Shown: positions 34,498-45,711 of the stretch, one piece after another | Position numbering within the stretch: the first letter of the stretch is position 1 | Layout of the letters: each line of letters opens with the position of its first letter | NCBI GenBank assembly: GCA_037355855.1 | Contig: CM074761.1 | Span: 682,001-746,000 of the forward strand | DNA from: Pseudo-nitzschia pungens | Lineage: Eukaryota; Bacillariophyta; Bacillariophyceae; Bacillariales; Bacillariaceae | Length of the DNA stretch: 64,000 bases | Reading direction: 5' to 3' | The notes under the pieces: generated by a model | Databases searched by the model: none | The model's input: only the letters and a program-made list of their open reading frames with translations | What the model was told of the DNA's origin: nothing | Translations under genes and position numbers: made by a program

Positions 34498-35381
34498 GGT
34501 GGCAGAGAATCTGACTACCGCAATGGAAAGTCTTTGTACCACAACTTTTCAGTTTCCGCACGAACTAGAGCAATTCTTCGCTTTTCCTTCGTTTAGACTT
34601 CGTCAACGCTCTATTCGCTATTCGCTTTGGTTTTACTCGGTAACCTTACTTCCCGATAACGATACGTACAAGTAACCTTACCTCATGATTTTCACAACTT
34701 ACGTTGAATACCGGTAAATCATGATGAGATCGTGATTGTTACACATCCTTACACAATTGCCCTCCGATACCGGTACTTGGCTGTTGGTCCGAGGATACCA
34801 AAAGTGCGTGCCTGAAAAACAGCAGCGAAAGGCATATGATGATGCATTGACCTCATTACACGTATGAACTGAATTAGTGTTATTGTGTCGCAAATGTTGT
34901 ACGTACTTCGTAGATCATTGTTATCGGTATTTTATTATTATCATTCACTCAAGTATGCTGCTGCTGGTGTCCATGCGAGGACGTTTCAGGATAATTTAGA
35001 AGATCGTGTTTACAGAGGCATTCGTATCTGATTTCCCCTTGTGTCAGGTGGAGGCCCTGCACTTACCGTCAACCGCATCCTAGGAGAGAAACAATTGGTG
35101 GCCTGCTATCAGCAGTGCTATCAGCAGGAGCAAACATGGGGATACTACTAGCAGCAGCACTTCTATTTCTTTTGTTGTTACTACTACTAGTAGTAGTATT
35201 ACTAGTACCGATCTTTCGTGCTGGTGGAAAATACTAGTATGAAAGAATTTCTTTTATATCCACATGATGCCATATGCCATACTGTACTTGAGGGAGTTGG
35301 TTAGTTACTTTCTCAGTTAATACCAGCAAGAAGAAGCATCACTTCTCAACAGTTCTGACATTCAGAACTACTACTTTGCTC
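34498..35381. other. Intergenic upstream of the ABCG gene
   Basis: No gene seen. Contains CGGTAACCTTAC and AAGTAACCTTACC words at 34639-34681, ACCGGTA near 34709 and a triplet-rich ACTAGTAGTAGTATTACTAG patch at about 35180-35210, comparable with the patch near 6650. Confidence 0.5.
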
Positions 35382-35951
35382 GTACCAGGAACATTATGGA
35401 AAAAAGTTTTTTTTGAGAAAAATTTCCGTATTCATGCGCGTAAAATTGATGTAATTTTTAACGGCTGTTTTTTGTTAAATATACACTTTAACGGCTGGCT
35501 GGATGTACGAGTACTTAGAGTGTCCTCAAAACTGTCCTCAAAACTGTCCTCAAAACCAGTGTCCTCAAAATGTGTCCTCAACGATTTTGTCCTCAACAGA
35601 CTGTCCTCAACCATTATGTCCTCAACAATTATGTCCTCAACGTTTTGTCCTCAACCTCAACGTTGAAGTCATAGAGGTTGAGGACGAAACGTTGAGGACA
35701 TAGTTGTTGAGGACAAAATGGTTGAGGACAGTCTGTTGAGGACAAAATCGTTGAGGACACGTTTTGAGGACAATCGTTTTTTGAGGACAAAGATGACGGT
35801 TGAAGACCGTTAAATTATGGTCGCTCTTCTTTAATTATTAGTAGAAAAATGTAGAAAAGCCGTTATTGCCCTAAGATTTTTTTGAGAGTAGTCGCGCGCA
35901 TGAAAATGGAAATTTTCCAGAAAAGTTTTTTTTTCCATAATGTTCCAGTAC
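35382..35951. mobile_element. Foldback/MITE-like element with hairpin core
   Basis: About 570 bp. The ends are inverted repeats sharing GGAACATTATGGAAAAAA, then a further match of GAAAATTTCC and TTCATGCGCG inside each end, and TAACGGC further in. The centre is a near-perfect palindrome: left arm about 35573-35658 and right arm about 35674-35760, each built from five to six variable spacers separated by GTCCTCAAC (left) or GTTGAGGAC (right), with mirror-image spacer order. Extra TGTCCTCAA units extend the left side from 35520. No transposase is encoded, so it would be non-autonomous. The target-site duplication is unclear; both ends abut GTAC. Confidence 0.82.
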
Positions 35952-36242
35952 TTCTATGAAGTTGTACAGGAGTGCGCCACACGTGCGACGGATGGACGTC
36001 ACCATGGCACGGAGGCCATGGTCAGAGAAATACGAGCAATTATTTTTTAATTATGTCGATTCGAACAGACAACAGACAGCATAACCTTACCGGTACGATC
36101 TTACCAAAAGCCATCCCACACCGAAGTTACGATCTACGATTCCGAGAGAGAACGAGCGACAGAGAACCGACGACAGCGTTGACCCTTGAATCAATCATCC
36201 TCGACAGTCATCCACGCGTTCCGTATTCAATTGCCCCGTACC

Positions 36243-36904
36243 ATGTCCGCCGAAGCCCCCCCCGCGATTCAGTACCGCGATTTGATGGCGGAGTGCCAAC
36301 AACTCATGACGAAAATAGCGGACCTCGAGAGCGATCGAAACGAACACGTCCTCGTGGAGGATGCATTGAAACCGCTCGACGGGGGTCGCAGAGCCTACCG
36401 GTTGGTCGGCGATGTGTTGGTGGAACGAACCGTGGCCGAGGTTTTGCCATCGATCTCCGAGAACAAGAACAATGTGCGTTTTGCGACGAGGAGGTTATTG
36501 TTGTTTTCATTGCCGCGCATATCAAACCATGTATCGGTTGGTTGCCTGTATCTGTGTTTGTCTCTCTCTCTCTCTGTGTGTGTGTGTGGGTTTGTTTGCA
36601 TTTCGGGTCCGAACCTTTTCAAATCTCATGGGTAAATACTGCATCTTTCCTTCCTTCCTTCCGTCCTACCTTATTGGTATGAATGAAAACGAATGGGTGT
36701 TGTTCTTGGGTTTCGCTTTTTTGTCGCAACACGGAATTTGCCGAACGCATCCATTCCGGTGGATGTCGAATCAATGTTTGGGACGAAACCTTTTGTTTCT
36801 CGGAATCGTAGCTGAATACTACAATCGACGCCCTGCGAGACAGGTTATCCGTCCGACAGAAAAAAGCCGCGGAGCTGAAAGCCAGACACAACCTGGGACA
36901 ATAA
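36243..36904 (+). CDS. PFDN2: Prefoldin subunit 2
   Basis: Exon 1 36243-36473, intron 36474-36811 (GTGCGT donor, TCGTAG acceptor, phase 0), exon 2 36812-36904; 107 aa. The ATG gives MSAEAPPAIQYRDLMAECQQ, the first coiled-coil helix. The family signature is RRAYRLVGDVLVERTVAEVL, equivalent to the CYRLVGGVLVERTV motif of beta-type prefoldin 2. The splice reads SENKNN-LNTTIDALRDRL and gives the second helix, ending HNLGQ. Prefoldin is the hexameric cytosolic chaperone that hands actin and tubulin to CCT. The intron holds a CT run followed by a GT run. Confidence 0.92.
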
Positions 36905-38034
36905 ACGGAAGGACAGATCGATGTCGGGTTGCAACGGTCACTCGTTGATGCGTTGCATGCATCCAAAAAACGATATCCATGCGCAGGCACGATGAGTATG
37001 CGGTTGTGATTGTGTGGGGGAGAGCAAAAGCAGATGATGATGTTTGCGATTGCTGTATTGGTGGGGCCGCACCTTGGTCGCGATCGAAAAATCGTTGAGA
37101 TCCCATGAATCTCGGAGAAGACTATTGGGAGCAGCAAGGAGAGCGGAAGAAAGTCTCGTGGTGTTTAGTCCCTTCGACAATCTTGCGTATACCGATGTGG
37201 CATAGTATCAACAATTCACAGCCATGCAAGTCAAACGGCGGATGGAAACATACCGTTGCGTTCTTAACAAAATAATATGAATAGCTCTCTATATTAAATG
37301 AAGGATACAGTACCTTTAGTGGTGCAGTCATCACGGTTTAGAAAATTATCTGTAGCATTTTGTCTCAACCTTGGTTGGTTAGAAAGCAACTCCTTAGTTT
37401 CTAGCTCACTATCATGCTGAAACTACCAAAAAGATCCATCACCAACCTGAAAGCACCCGTTTCCAAAATCCAACTACCAGATACGGTAGGTTACGGTAGG
37501 TAACTTGCCTCACCGAAGTAACCTTAATTATGTATTCCAAGTACACAATCTACGTCTGCCCTGTCCTACGGTTAACTTCTGGCGTCGTTCGATCACCATT
37601 GTTCACGACTTAAAATTGTTGGCATCACATCTCACAACATAAACTTGCAACCTACCGTACCGACAAAGTTACCGAAGGCAGATCGCTTCTCTTCGACTTT
37701 CGGGATACCCATCAAGAAGTCCTCAGAGCAACTAGTGTAACAATTCCATTTCGACAGACAATCAACGATATCGACAAGTTTGAGTTCGGAGCTCACAATA
37801 CGCTGTTGGCGGTTTGCATTATTATTGACCATTCAACGCAGCAGTAAGGTTACCAGGTACGTGTAATCTTACCGACCCACACTGTGATTTGTGATTTCAT
37901 ATTTCATATTTCAGATTGATGATCATCGAGTGGTATTGAATGCTGAACTCCTTCGTATTTATTTGTCAAAGACATCACAACACAGCAATACGCTTCGAGA
38001 GCACTCCGACCAACAATTGCTGATTGAAACGATC
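36905..38034. other. Intergenic between prefoldin 2 and CPSF30-YTH-DCD
   Basis: No coding region supported. TACGGTAGGTTACGGTAGG lies near 37482 and AAGGTTACCAGGTACG near 37846. TATTTCAG at about 37907-37914 could be the acceptor of a 5' UTR intron of the downstream gene. Confidence 0.45.
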
Positions 38035-40584
38035 ATGTCTTCGATTTTGCAATCGGATCCGCTGACGGTCAATACGGTCGAATACGACTTTGAGGACTAC
38101 GCCCTCCAGCACGGAATTCCGGAGACGCTCGACCCTCTTCCGTATCGCAAGGCGGGCAGTGTCTTTTCGAACGCCGTCGACAACAACAATGATCCAAACA
38201 ACGCCAACGACCCCAACGCCGCGGGTGTTGGTTCCGACCAACAACACAACAACAACAACAACAACAACAGAGCCAACATGACCAGTGCCAAGCACGATCC
38301 CCGTCTTCGCACGGTCGTGTGCCGCCATTGGTTGCGAGATTTGTGCATGAAGGGCAATTCCTGCGAGTTTTTGCACCAGTACGATCTCTCGAAAATGCCC
38401 CTCTGTCGACACGGAGAGCGGTGCAAGATATCCGACTGGTAAGTTGGTCCGACGCAACGGATACAAGGCACGCCGTGCGGAGATGGTTTCGATTCGGTTC
38501 GGTTCAATTCAGTTTCGTTCAATTTCGTTCAATTTCGTTCAGTGCAGTTCAGTTCAGTTCAGTTTACTTTACTTTAGTTTTGTCCAGTCGAGTCCAGTCC
38601 AGTCCAGTTCCATTGTAAGCCCGCAGTCCATCAAACACCGACTGGATTGTACAGAGCAAAAGACCGGGTCCTGGTTGCTTTCCGGTTTGCTTTTCGGATT
38701 TCCTTCTGACACACTTTTTTTTTTAAAAAAAAAAACAATCTCCCCGAAACACCAGTCCGTTTCGACACATCAGCGAGGCCAACAGATTGGAATGCGTCTT
38801 TTACAGCCAAGGATTTTGCATCCACGGACCGTTTTGTCGCTACAAACACGTGAGGCGAGACCGTCAAGACCTGCCCCTGGTGTCGGACTTTACCCTGGGC
38901 CTGAGCCAGATGCAGGCGGCCGCCAATCAACTCGACGGAGAGGGCGGGCGAAAAAAACTGCACGGCGGCGGACAAGATGCCAGGCGTCCCGCGCCGAAAC
39001 CGAACGAGTTTTTCAAGATCAGTTTGTGCAAGCACTTTCTGCAGGGGGATTGTCCGTTCGGAGAGAATTGTCACTTTGCTCACGGCGAGGCAGAGCTGCG
39101 ACAGTTTCCGAACAAGAGAGACCGAGACGGGGACGACAACGTGGACGACGGGTAAGTGACTCTGGAGGAGTCAATGCGTGAATGTGTGCTCGCTTCCGAC
39201 GTTCGTTTCATAGAGATGTGATGCGACGAAGTTTTGGGCGAGTGATGTGTGCAACAAGATAGCACCTGGTGGCCTGAGTGATTCCGAGTTTCAAAGCCTC
39301 ATCGTCTGCTTCTCCTTTTTTTTTGACCATCTATCCAATTACGCATTGTTTCCCACAACGAACAACGACAATCGAAGAGACAACGGAGGCAACACGGAAC
39401 TAAACGACAACATGTTTGGCAATAATTCGAATTTCGATTACTTTCATGGTGGTGCGGCGGGTGGAGGAAAACCCTCGCCGATTCTCGAACCGGAGCAGGC
39501 GAGATTTTTCATCGTGTTGGCTGCGACACAAACCGATTTGAGCATATCAACGGTACAGGGGGAATGGTACATACAAGCCAAACACGCGAAAAAACTCAAC
39601 AACGCATATCACACCACAAAGAACAAGACCGGAAAACCGCAGGTCATGATTTTCTTTACCGTTAGCGACTCGAGACACATCCAGGGGGCCGCCGTCATGA
39701 CATCCGAGGCTATTCATCGCGACAACGCTCTGAGAGAGGAGTTTTTTGGCGGCACGCCCCCCGAATCCCAGTTTTCCTATCGATTCGCGGTCGAATGGTA
39801 CCGCACAACGGAAATGCCCACGTCTACTGCCGTTGGAGCCGCTCCGGATTTGTTTTTGCCAACGTCCAAGACCGAGTTGTGTCATGAAATGGCGTCGAAG
39901 ACCGGTGAATCCCTGATGAAAGCTGTGTGGAATTCTCCATTAGTGGCCTTGTACGAGTCGTGGGGAGAAAATTACGAGGAGAACGGACAATACCGAGAGC
40001 CGCCAGCCCCCGATGCGCTTTTGACAGACTTTCGGTGTCCATCTCCGCAAGAGGTTCCATGGCCGGTCATGCCGGGCCCGGGTTTTATTTTTGGTTGTTC
40101 GAGTGACACTATGGATGAGTGCCTAGGCCGGGGAATTTTGGGTATGCCCATGCACATGAAGGGGGCGGCACAATCAATCGTGCCGGGGTCGAGTGTATTT
40201 TTGTTCAATGTAACGGACCGACTCTTGTTTGGCATTTTTGAAGCGTTGACGCCTGCTCGAGTCAACATTGAACCGACGGCCTTTTCAAAAAATCCTAAGG
40301 CAACCTCGAGTCCTTTCCCTGTTCAAATTCGAGTGCGAGTGAGCCTGGAGTGTCCACCCTTGGAAGACACAGACCCGATTTTGAATGACATTCTAAGAAG
40401 TCGTGGGAAGAGTGGGCGCATTGGAAGCTTAACGTTTGCTCAAACGGAAGCTATCGCCAGCTTGTTGGCAAGTCAATGCGGAGCTCTTCAGTACATGATG
40501 GATTACCAACAGGGATTGTGGGAGGGTGTTGAAGTTAATCCTCCGCCCATAGCATTGCCTCCTCGTAAAGTAGATGGAAAATGA
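38035..40584 (+). CDS. CPSF30-type CCCH zinc-finger protein fused to YTH and DCD domains
   Basis: Exons 38035-38438, 38756-39151 and 39378-40584 (668 aa); introns GTAAGT/CACCAG and GTAAGT/CGAAG, both phase 2; the last acceptor is the least certain. Four C-x(5-7)-C-x(4-5)-C-x3-H fingers: C96/C104/C110/H114, C124/C130/C135/H139 (C135 is created by splice 1), C148/C156/C162/H166, C226/C234/C240/H244. VVCRHWLRDLCMKGNSCEFL and QGFCIHGPFCRYKHVRR are CPSF30 fingers 2 and 4; finger 1 is missing, as in plants. Residues 308-455 are a YTH (m6A-reader) domain: RFFIVLA, QGEWYIQAKHAKKLNNAY, FFTVSDSRHIQGAAVM, YRFAVEWYRTTEMP. W330 fits the first cage Trp; the other cage positions look like Phe399 and a non-aromatic residue. 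Residues 498-633 are a DCD domain: GPGFIFGCSSDTMDECLGRG, VFLFNVTDRLLFGIFEA, FPVQIRVRVSLECPPLED. Probable nuclear 3'-end processing factor recognising methylated RNA. Confidence 0.9.
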
Positions 40585-41723
40585 AACTATCTAAGAACAA
40601 CTACATTACCAAACTTTGTATCGAATGGAACAATATTGAGTATAACATAACGACTATCAGGGTTTCATAGATGATAAGCAAGCAAGTTGTCTTATTCTAA
40701 TGGATTTTGGTTGAAACACTATAAAAATCTGTAACGTCCTTCGGATTTCACCCTATCCTGTCGATGTGCGCTGTACGATGCTTGTATATAAATTCTTTCG
40801 TGGAACTACGACCTCAATTTGCAAAAAACGAGTCAAAGCAATACGAAAGACGATCAGATGATGAAAGAATTACGATCATTACTAGCGATATCAGGTAAAG
40901 TGGGTGCACTGCGTTGCTTCTTCGATCTACCAATACAATTTTTGGTAGAATGCTTGGTATCACATCCTAAGATTGGATGTTTCAATGAGAGTTTACTGTA
41001 TTTACTTGAGTCCAATGGATTGCGGTCACAAAGTTCATCAAGGCAACACCACTACTAGTACTAATACAAAGGGAACACAATTTCGCTTCAGCTGGATTGG
41101 AAAAATTGTCCGACAGAACCTTGTCAGAGGGGAAGCCCATGGTTCTAAGGACGACGCGTGATGCCCGAAGAAAATAAGTAACCTTACTTATCGTACGTAC
41201 AAATCATAATAATAACAATAAAAGCATACCTGTGTACAAACTTAGTACTACGTAGTTCGCACGTAATTACTTGTACTACGTAGTCGTAAGGGCTTACTTC
41301 GTAAGGTTTACTACGTACTTCGTATGTGGTAATTCATTTTTCTCCAAAGCATGACGCCCTTTTTCGTTTTCTTTTTTGCCCAGTGTATTAGAAAAAATTC
41401 AATACACTGGATCTGTGGGTTCAGGATGCGCTGACATGCGGTCGTTGTTCGTTTCCGTAAACATAATAGTATACATGTACGTATATATTGAGAATGTATT
41501 ACATTCAATCGCCAACAGAGCATGAGACAAATTTCGACGAGTCACATTTTCCAAAGGAAGTCGCAAAAATTAATCCTCGGATCATTTTTCATCACCTTTT
41601 CCGCCGTTGCTCCTTTTTGAGAAAAGACGCCCTTTCGACATACTACATCGAGCTTTAGTTAAATAGAAACTTGACTAGCACACAACAATTTGAAGGAGTA
41701 CAGGATTGAAATCGTTCTTAACC
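40585..41723. other. Intergenic, TACGTAGT/TACTTCGTA cluster
   Basis: No gene supported. At 41247-41333 the words TACTACGTAGT, TACTTCGTAAGG and TACGTACTTCGTA are packed together on both strands. A short inverted pair surrounds CAGTGTATTAGAAAAAATTC at 41382-41401. Confidence 0.5.
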
Positions 41724-44700
41724 ATGAAATTCCTGATCACCAAGGCATTCCTTGCCGTGATGACTTTTGGACTGAGTTCGTCAGCACAGACCTTCAGTGG
41801 AGATGACGAATCATTTTGGAGAGCTCTGATTGAACAGAGCATCGATAGTATGGCAATGCCGACCAGCAAACCAACCAACAAACCGAGTATCGAAGATGTC
41901 CCACCTACGCCAGCACCTACAAACACCAAAACAAGTGATCCCACCCTCGGCGACCCCTGCGTATCGATCGGTACGTTCCAAAATTGTAAAAAGCTGATTG
42001 AATGATGTGGTATGAAAAAAATATGTATATTGACATAACATGTTCGTGTTATTTTGCCTTCCTTGCTTTTAGAAAAAACAATATGCTCCGTCCCGGAATT
42101 TGCTACTCTTTGTCAAATAATCGCTCTCACTGGGCTGGGAGATGCATTGAATGAAGACATATTCACAATATTCATACCGACCAATGAAGCATTCGACCGC
42201 CTACCTTCTGAAATTCTCCTGAGCGATGATTTTGACCTTTTCAGAGATATCCTCCTCTATCATACCATACCTGAAGTGCAACTACTTGCACAAGACCTTG
42301 TTTGTGGCGCGGACGTAATGATGGGAAACCAAGAGTATACAACAACCGTTTGTGACGGTGATATAATTTATCAAGTCGGAACAGGAAACGATGCTGATAC
42401 ACTACCGCAAATCATTGGACAGAACGCCAAAGCTTGCAACGGAATCCTTCATGCTGTCGACCAAGTGCTTCTCCCAGATCTTGCTTCATCGAATGCAACT
42501 TCCTTTCCATCCGATGCTCCTACTGATCCAGTAATTGATTCTACTCCAACTTTATCTCCAACTCTTGAGTCTACTGCGTCTCCGACCGCTGAACCATCTG
42601 GTTCCGCCGCTACATCGCCTCCAACCGCTGAACCTTCTGATTCCGCTGCAACTCCGTCCCCAACCGCTGAACCTTCTGATTCCGCTGCAACTCCGTCCCC
42701 AACCGATAAACCTTCTGGCTCCGCTGCAACTCCGTCCCCAACCGCTAAACCTTCTGATTCTGAGACATCTTTGGCCCCGACCCCTAAACCTTCTTTGCCT
42801 CCGACCCCTAAACCTTCTGATGATTCTACACCAACTTTATCTCCAGATTCTGTACCAACAGCGACACCAGCTGATTCATGCCGGTCGACCATGCAAGTCA
42901 TCTGCGATCTTCCTGAGTTTGAAATCCTATGTTCTTTGGTAAAAGATGCTGGACTTGCCCATGTACTTGAAAACAAAGATGACGATCACAAAGTTACACT
43001 TTTTGCACCTATCAATAGTGCCTTTACATCACTGTCGATGGCGCTTGCCAGTGCGGTTACATCTGACAAGGAATTCTTGCTTACAGTTCTTTTTTCCCAT
43101 ATTGTGCTCGAAGAAGTACTCTCTTCAAGCCTTGAATGCAACGGCAAAGTCACAATGTTCTCTGGTGAGGATACAACAACCATCTGTGCTGATGGAAAGG
43201 TTTTCCAGAGAGGAGATGGAAATACTATTGACTCCCTGCCTGAGATTGTAGCAGGAGATGGAATTGCCTGCAATGGTGTAGTTCATGCGATCAATAATGT
43301 AATTCTGCCAGATATCGGTGAAACTACTTTGGACCCAACAAGTGCTCCGCATTCTATTCCGACATCTGCTCCTACAGCCGCTCCGACCGATGCTCCGCAT
43401 TCTATTCCGACATCTGCTCCTACAGCCGCTCCGACCGATGCTCCGCATTCTATTCCGACATCTGCTCCTACAGCCGCTCCGACTGATGCTCCGCATTCTA
43501 TTCCGACATCTGCTCCGACAGCCGCTCCGACCGATGCTCCGCATTCTATTCCGACATCTGCTCCTACAGCCGCTCCGACTGATGCTCCGCATTCTATTCC
43601 GACATCTGCTCCGACAGCCGCTCCGACCGATGCTCCGCATTCTATTCCGACATCTGCTCCTACAGCCGCTCCGACTGATGCTCCGCATTCTATTCCGACA
43701 TCTGCTCCGACAGCCGCTCCGACCGCTGCTCCGACAGCCGCTCCGACAGCCGCTCCGACATCCGCTCCGACATCCGCTCCGACGCCCGCTCCTAGTGATT
43801 CTCCTCCAACTTCGTCTCCATCGTCTGGACCAACTGATCCTGCGCCAACGCAGGAACCGTTTACATCTGCTCCGACATCCGCTCCGACATCCGCTCCGAC
43901 ACCCGCTCCTAGTGATTCTCCTCCAACAGCTACACCAACCAAGCCATGCCAGTCGATTGCAGAAGTTATCTGTGATCTTCCTGAGTTCGACACCCTTTGT
44001 ACTTTGGTAGGACTCACAGCTCTACTTGAAGCACTTGATGGTGACAACAAACTCACTATTTTTGCACCCGTCAATGACGCATTCCTAGCAGCATCACTTG
44101 ACACTGTGGTTGCTGATTTTGATCTACTGAGCAATCTTCTTCTCTCCCATGTTGTAGCAGGAGAAGTATTTTCCTCGAGCCTTGAATGCAGTGGCAAAAT
44201 TGCTATGCTCAGTGGTGAGGAGACAACAACCATCTGCGTTGATGGAAAGAGTTTCCAGAGAGGAGGTGGAAATACTAATATTGACTCTCTGCCTGAGATA
44301 GTAGCAGGAGATGGACTTGCCTGCAATGGTGTAATTCATGCAATCGACAATGTAATTCTTCCAAGCACATTGACAGGCGTTCCTGAAACGTTAAACAATG
44401 TGAGGAACACATTAAGTGATGTCCTCATTTATGGTGGATCAGAGCTCGAAGATTATGATAGCTACCAGTCAAGGGCATTGCGAAGAATCGCAACGTATGG
44501 TGCGGTCGACAGTTTCACGAAGGAACAGATCGTTCAGTATTATGTCCTTTATTGCATCTATTTTGCAACGAATGGGGCACCAAGTGTGACTGGTGCCACG
44601 AAAGAAGATACTCCGTTTTGGGAAAACGACGAAGGATGGGATGATGAAGATGTAGAACCGTGTGCCGGGTGGTATGGTATCGAGTGTGACGAGGACGGGA

Positions 44701-45665
44701 AAATTCAAAACTTTGACATGCCTTCTAACGAAATGACAGGGGTCTTCCCCCCAGAGATTGCACTGCTATCTTTTGATGGTCAATATGCGACGGGAGCTGG
44801 AAAAATTGAACGTATCAATTTGACTGGAAATAGTATGCTTTCGAACGGCGGCGACAGTTCCTGGGTATCCAATCTCGGAAGTAGCATCCGTAAGTGATCT
44901 TTGAATTGTGATTTGTTTGAAATTTGAGTCCCGTTGGTGATCAACTTGACTAATACATCCTATGATTGTGTTGCCCATGCTATTCCAGGAACACTAAGCT
45001 TCGAGGGCACCGGCTTTGGCGGCCCTCTTCCACGACTTCCGGACAGTCTCGAGGACTTTGATATTTCAGGATCACTCTTTACCGGCCGCGTCGAAGATTC
45101 TAAGTTCGAGGGTCTCGAATTTTTGAATTTCCTTGATCTTGATGACAACCTGTTCACTGGCACCGTGCCATCCGTCTTCGGTCGACTTCCAAACCTCGAC
45201 TTTTTGTATCTGAGTGGCAACGATTTCACCGGAGACCTGGGTTTCATGGAAGGGATGCCCTCTATTCGCGAATTGTGGATCGATCGCAATCCCGGACTGA
45301 CGGGTCCGCTTTTTGATTTTATCGGAACACTGAACACATTGGAATCATTCTCGGTGACTGGGAGCAAACTAACGGGTTCAATTCCAGAGTCTTTCGGCGA
45401 CCTCCAAAACATGCAGCAAATGTGGTTGTATTCGAATCAACTGGTGGGATCCATTCCGGCATCGCTAGCGAATCTACCGTTGATGCACACGCTTCGAGTT
45501 GAAGACAACATGTTGATGGGATCTATGCCCGACGCAATTTGTGCCAACAGCCTTATGGTGTTGGGATCCGATTGCCATGATGGACATGTCGAATGCGCGT
45601 GCTGCTCTTGCTGTGGAGTGCAGGCATGCTTCGACAGCCAGGGATTCCGTCGTCTTTCGAACTGA
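41724..45665 (+). CDS. Secreted FAS1-SAPT repeat-LRR chimera
   Basis: Exons 41724-41970, 42073-44889 and 44989-45665; introns 102 and 99 nt (GTACGT/TTTAG, GTAAGT/TCCAG, both phase 1); 1,246 aa. Signal peptide MKFLITKAFLAVMTFGLSSS. Three FAS1 domains each open with a C-x-SI-x(2-3)-ICxxPEF motif: SIEKTICSVPEFATLC (across splice 1), STMQVICDLPEFEILC, SIAEVICDLPEFDTLC; they close with CNGILHAVDQVLLPD, CNGVVHAINNVILPD and CNGVIHAIDNVILP. Between them are mucin-like Thr/Ser/Pro/Ala linkers, the second holding eight 16-residue SIPTSAPTAAPTDAPH units. After residue about 880 a plant-type LRR begins with an LRRNT-like cap (CAGWYGIECDEDGKI), then repeats such as LNFLDLDDNLFTGTVP, ending in a Cys-rich cap (CACCSCCGVQAC). 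Probable extracellular adhesive or matrix protein, O-glycosylated; the adhesive role is inferred. Confidence 0.88.
43341..43724 (+). repeat. Eight 48-bp coding repeats with 96-bp higher-order pattern
   Basis: Eight in-frame units of 48 bp code S/DAPHSIPTSAPTAAPT. Silent variants (CCT/CCG and ACC/ACT) alternate from unit 3 to unit 8, so a two-unit 96-bp block was itself duplicated. Confidence 0.9.
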
Positions 45666-45711
45666 ATCTAATGACAGCCAGGGATTCCGTCGTCTTTCGA
45701 ACTGAATCTAA
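45633..45711 (+). repeat. 39-bp direct duplication spanning the stop codon
   Basis: Two identical 39-bp copies, 40 bp apart, begin GACAGCCAGGGATTCC and end CTGAATCTAA. The first copy carries the last codons and TGA stop of the FAS1-LRR gene; the second lies in the 3' untranslated region. Confidence 0.9.

Noticed and set aside
35376..35666. 96-codon frame with PQNCPQN repeats
   Set aside because: Product of the TGTCCTCAA units of the foldback element.
43283..44326. 347-codon antisense frame with Val-Gly-Ala repeats
   Set aside because: Reverse-strand shadow of the SAPT repeat array of the FAS1-LRR gene.
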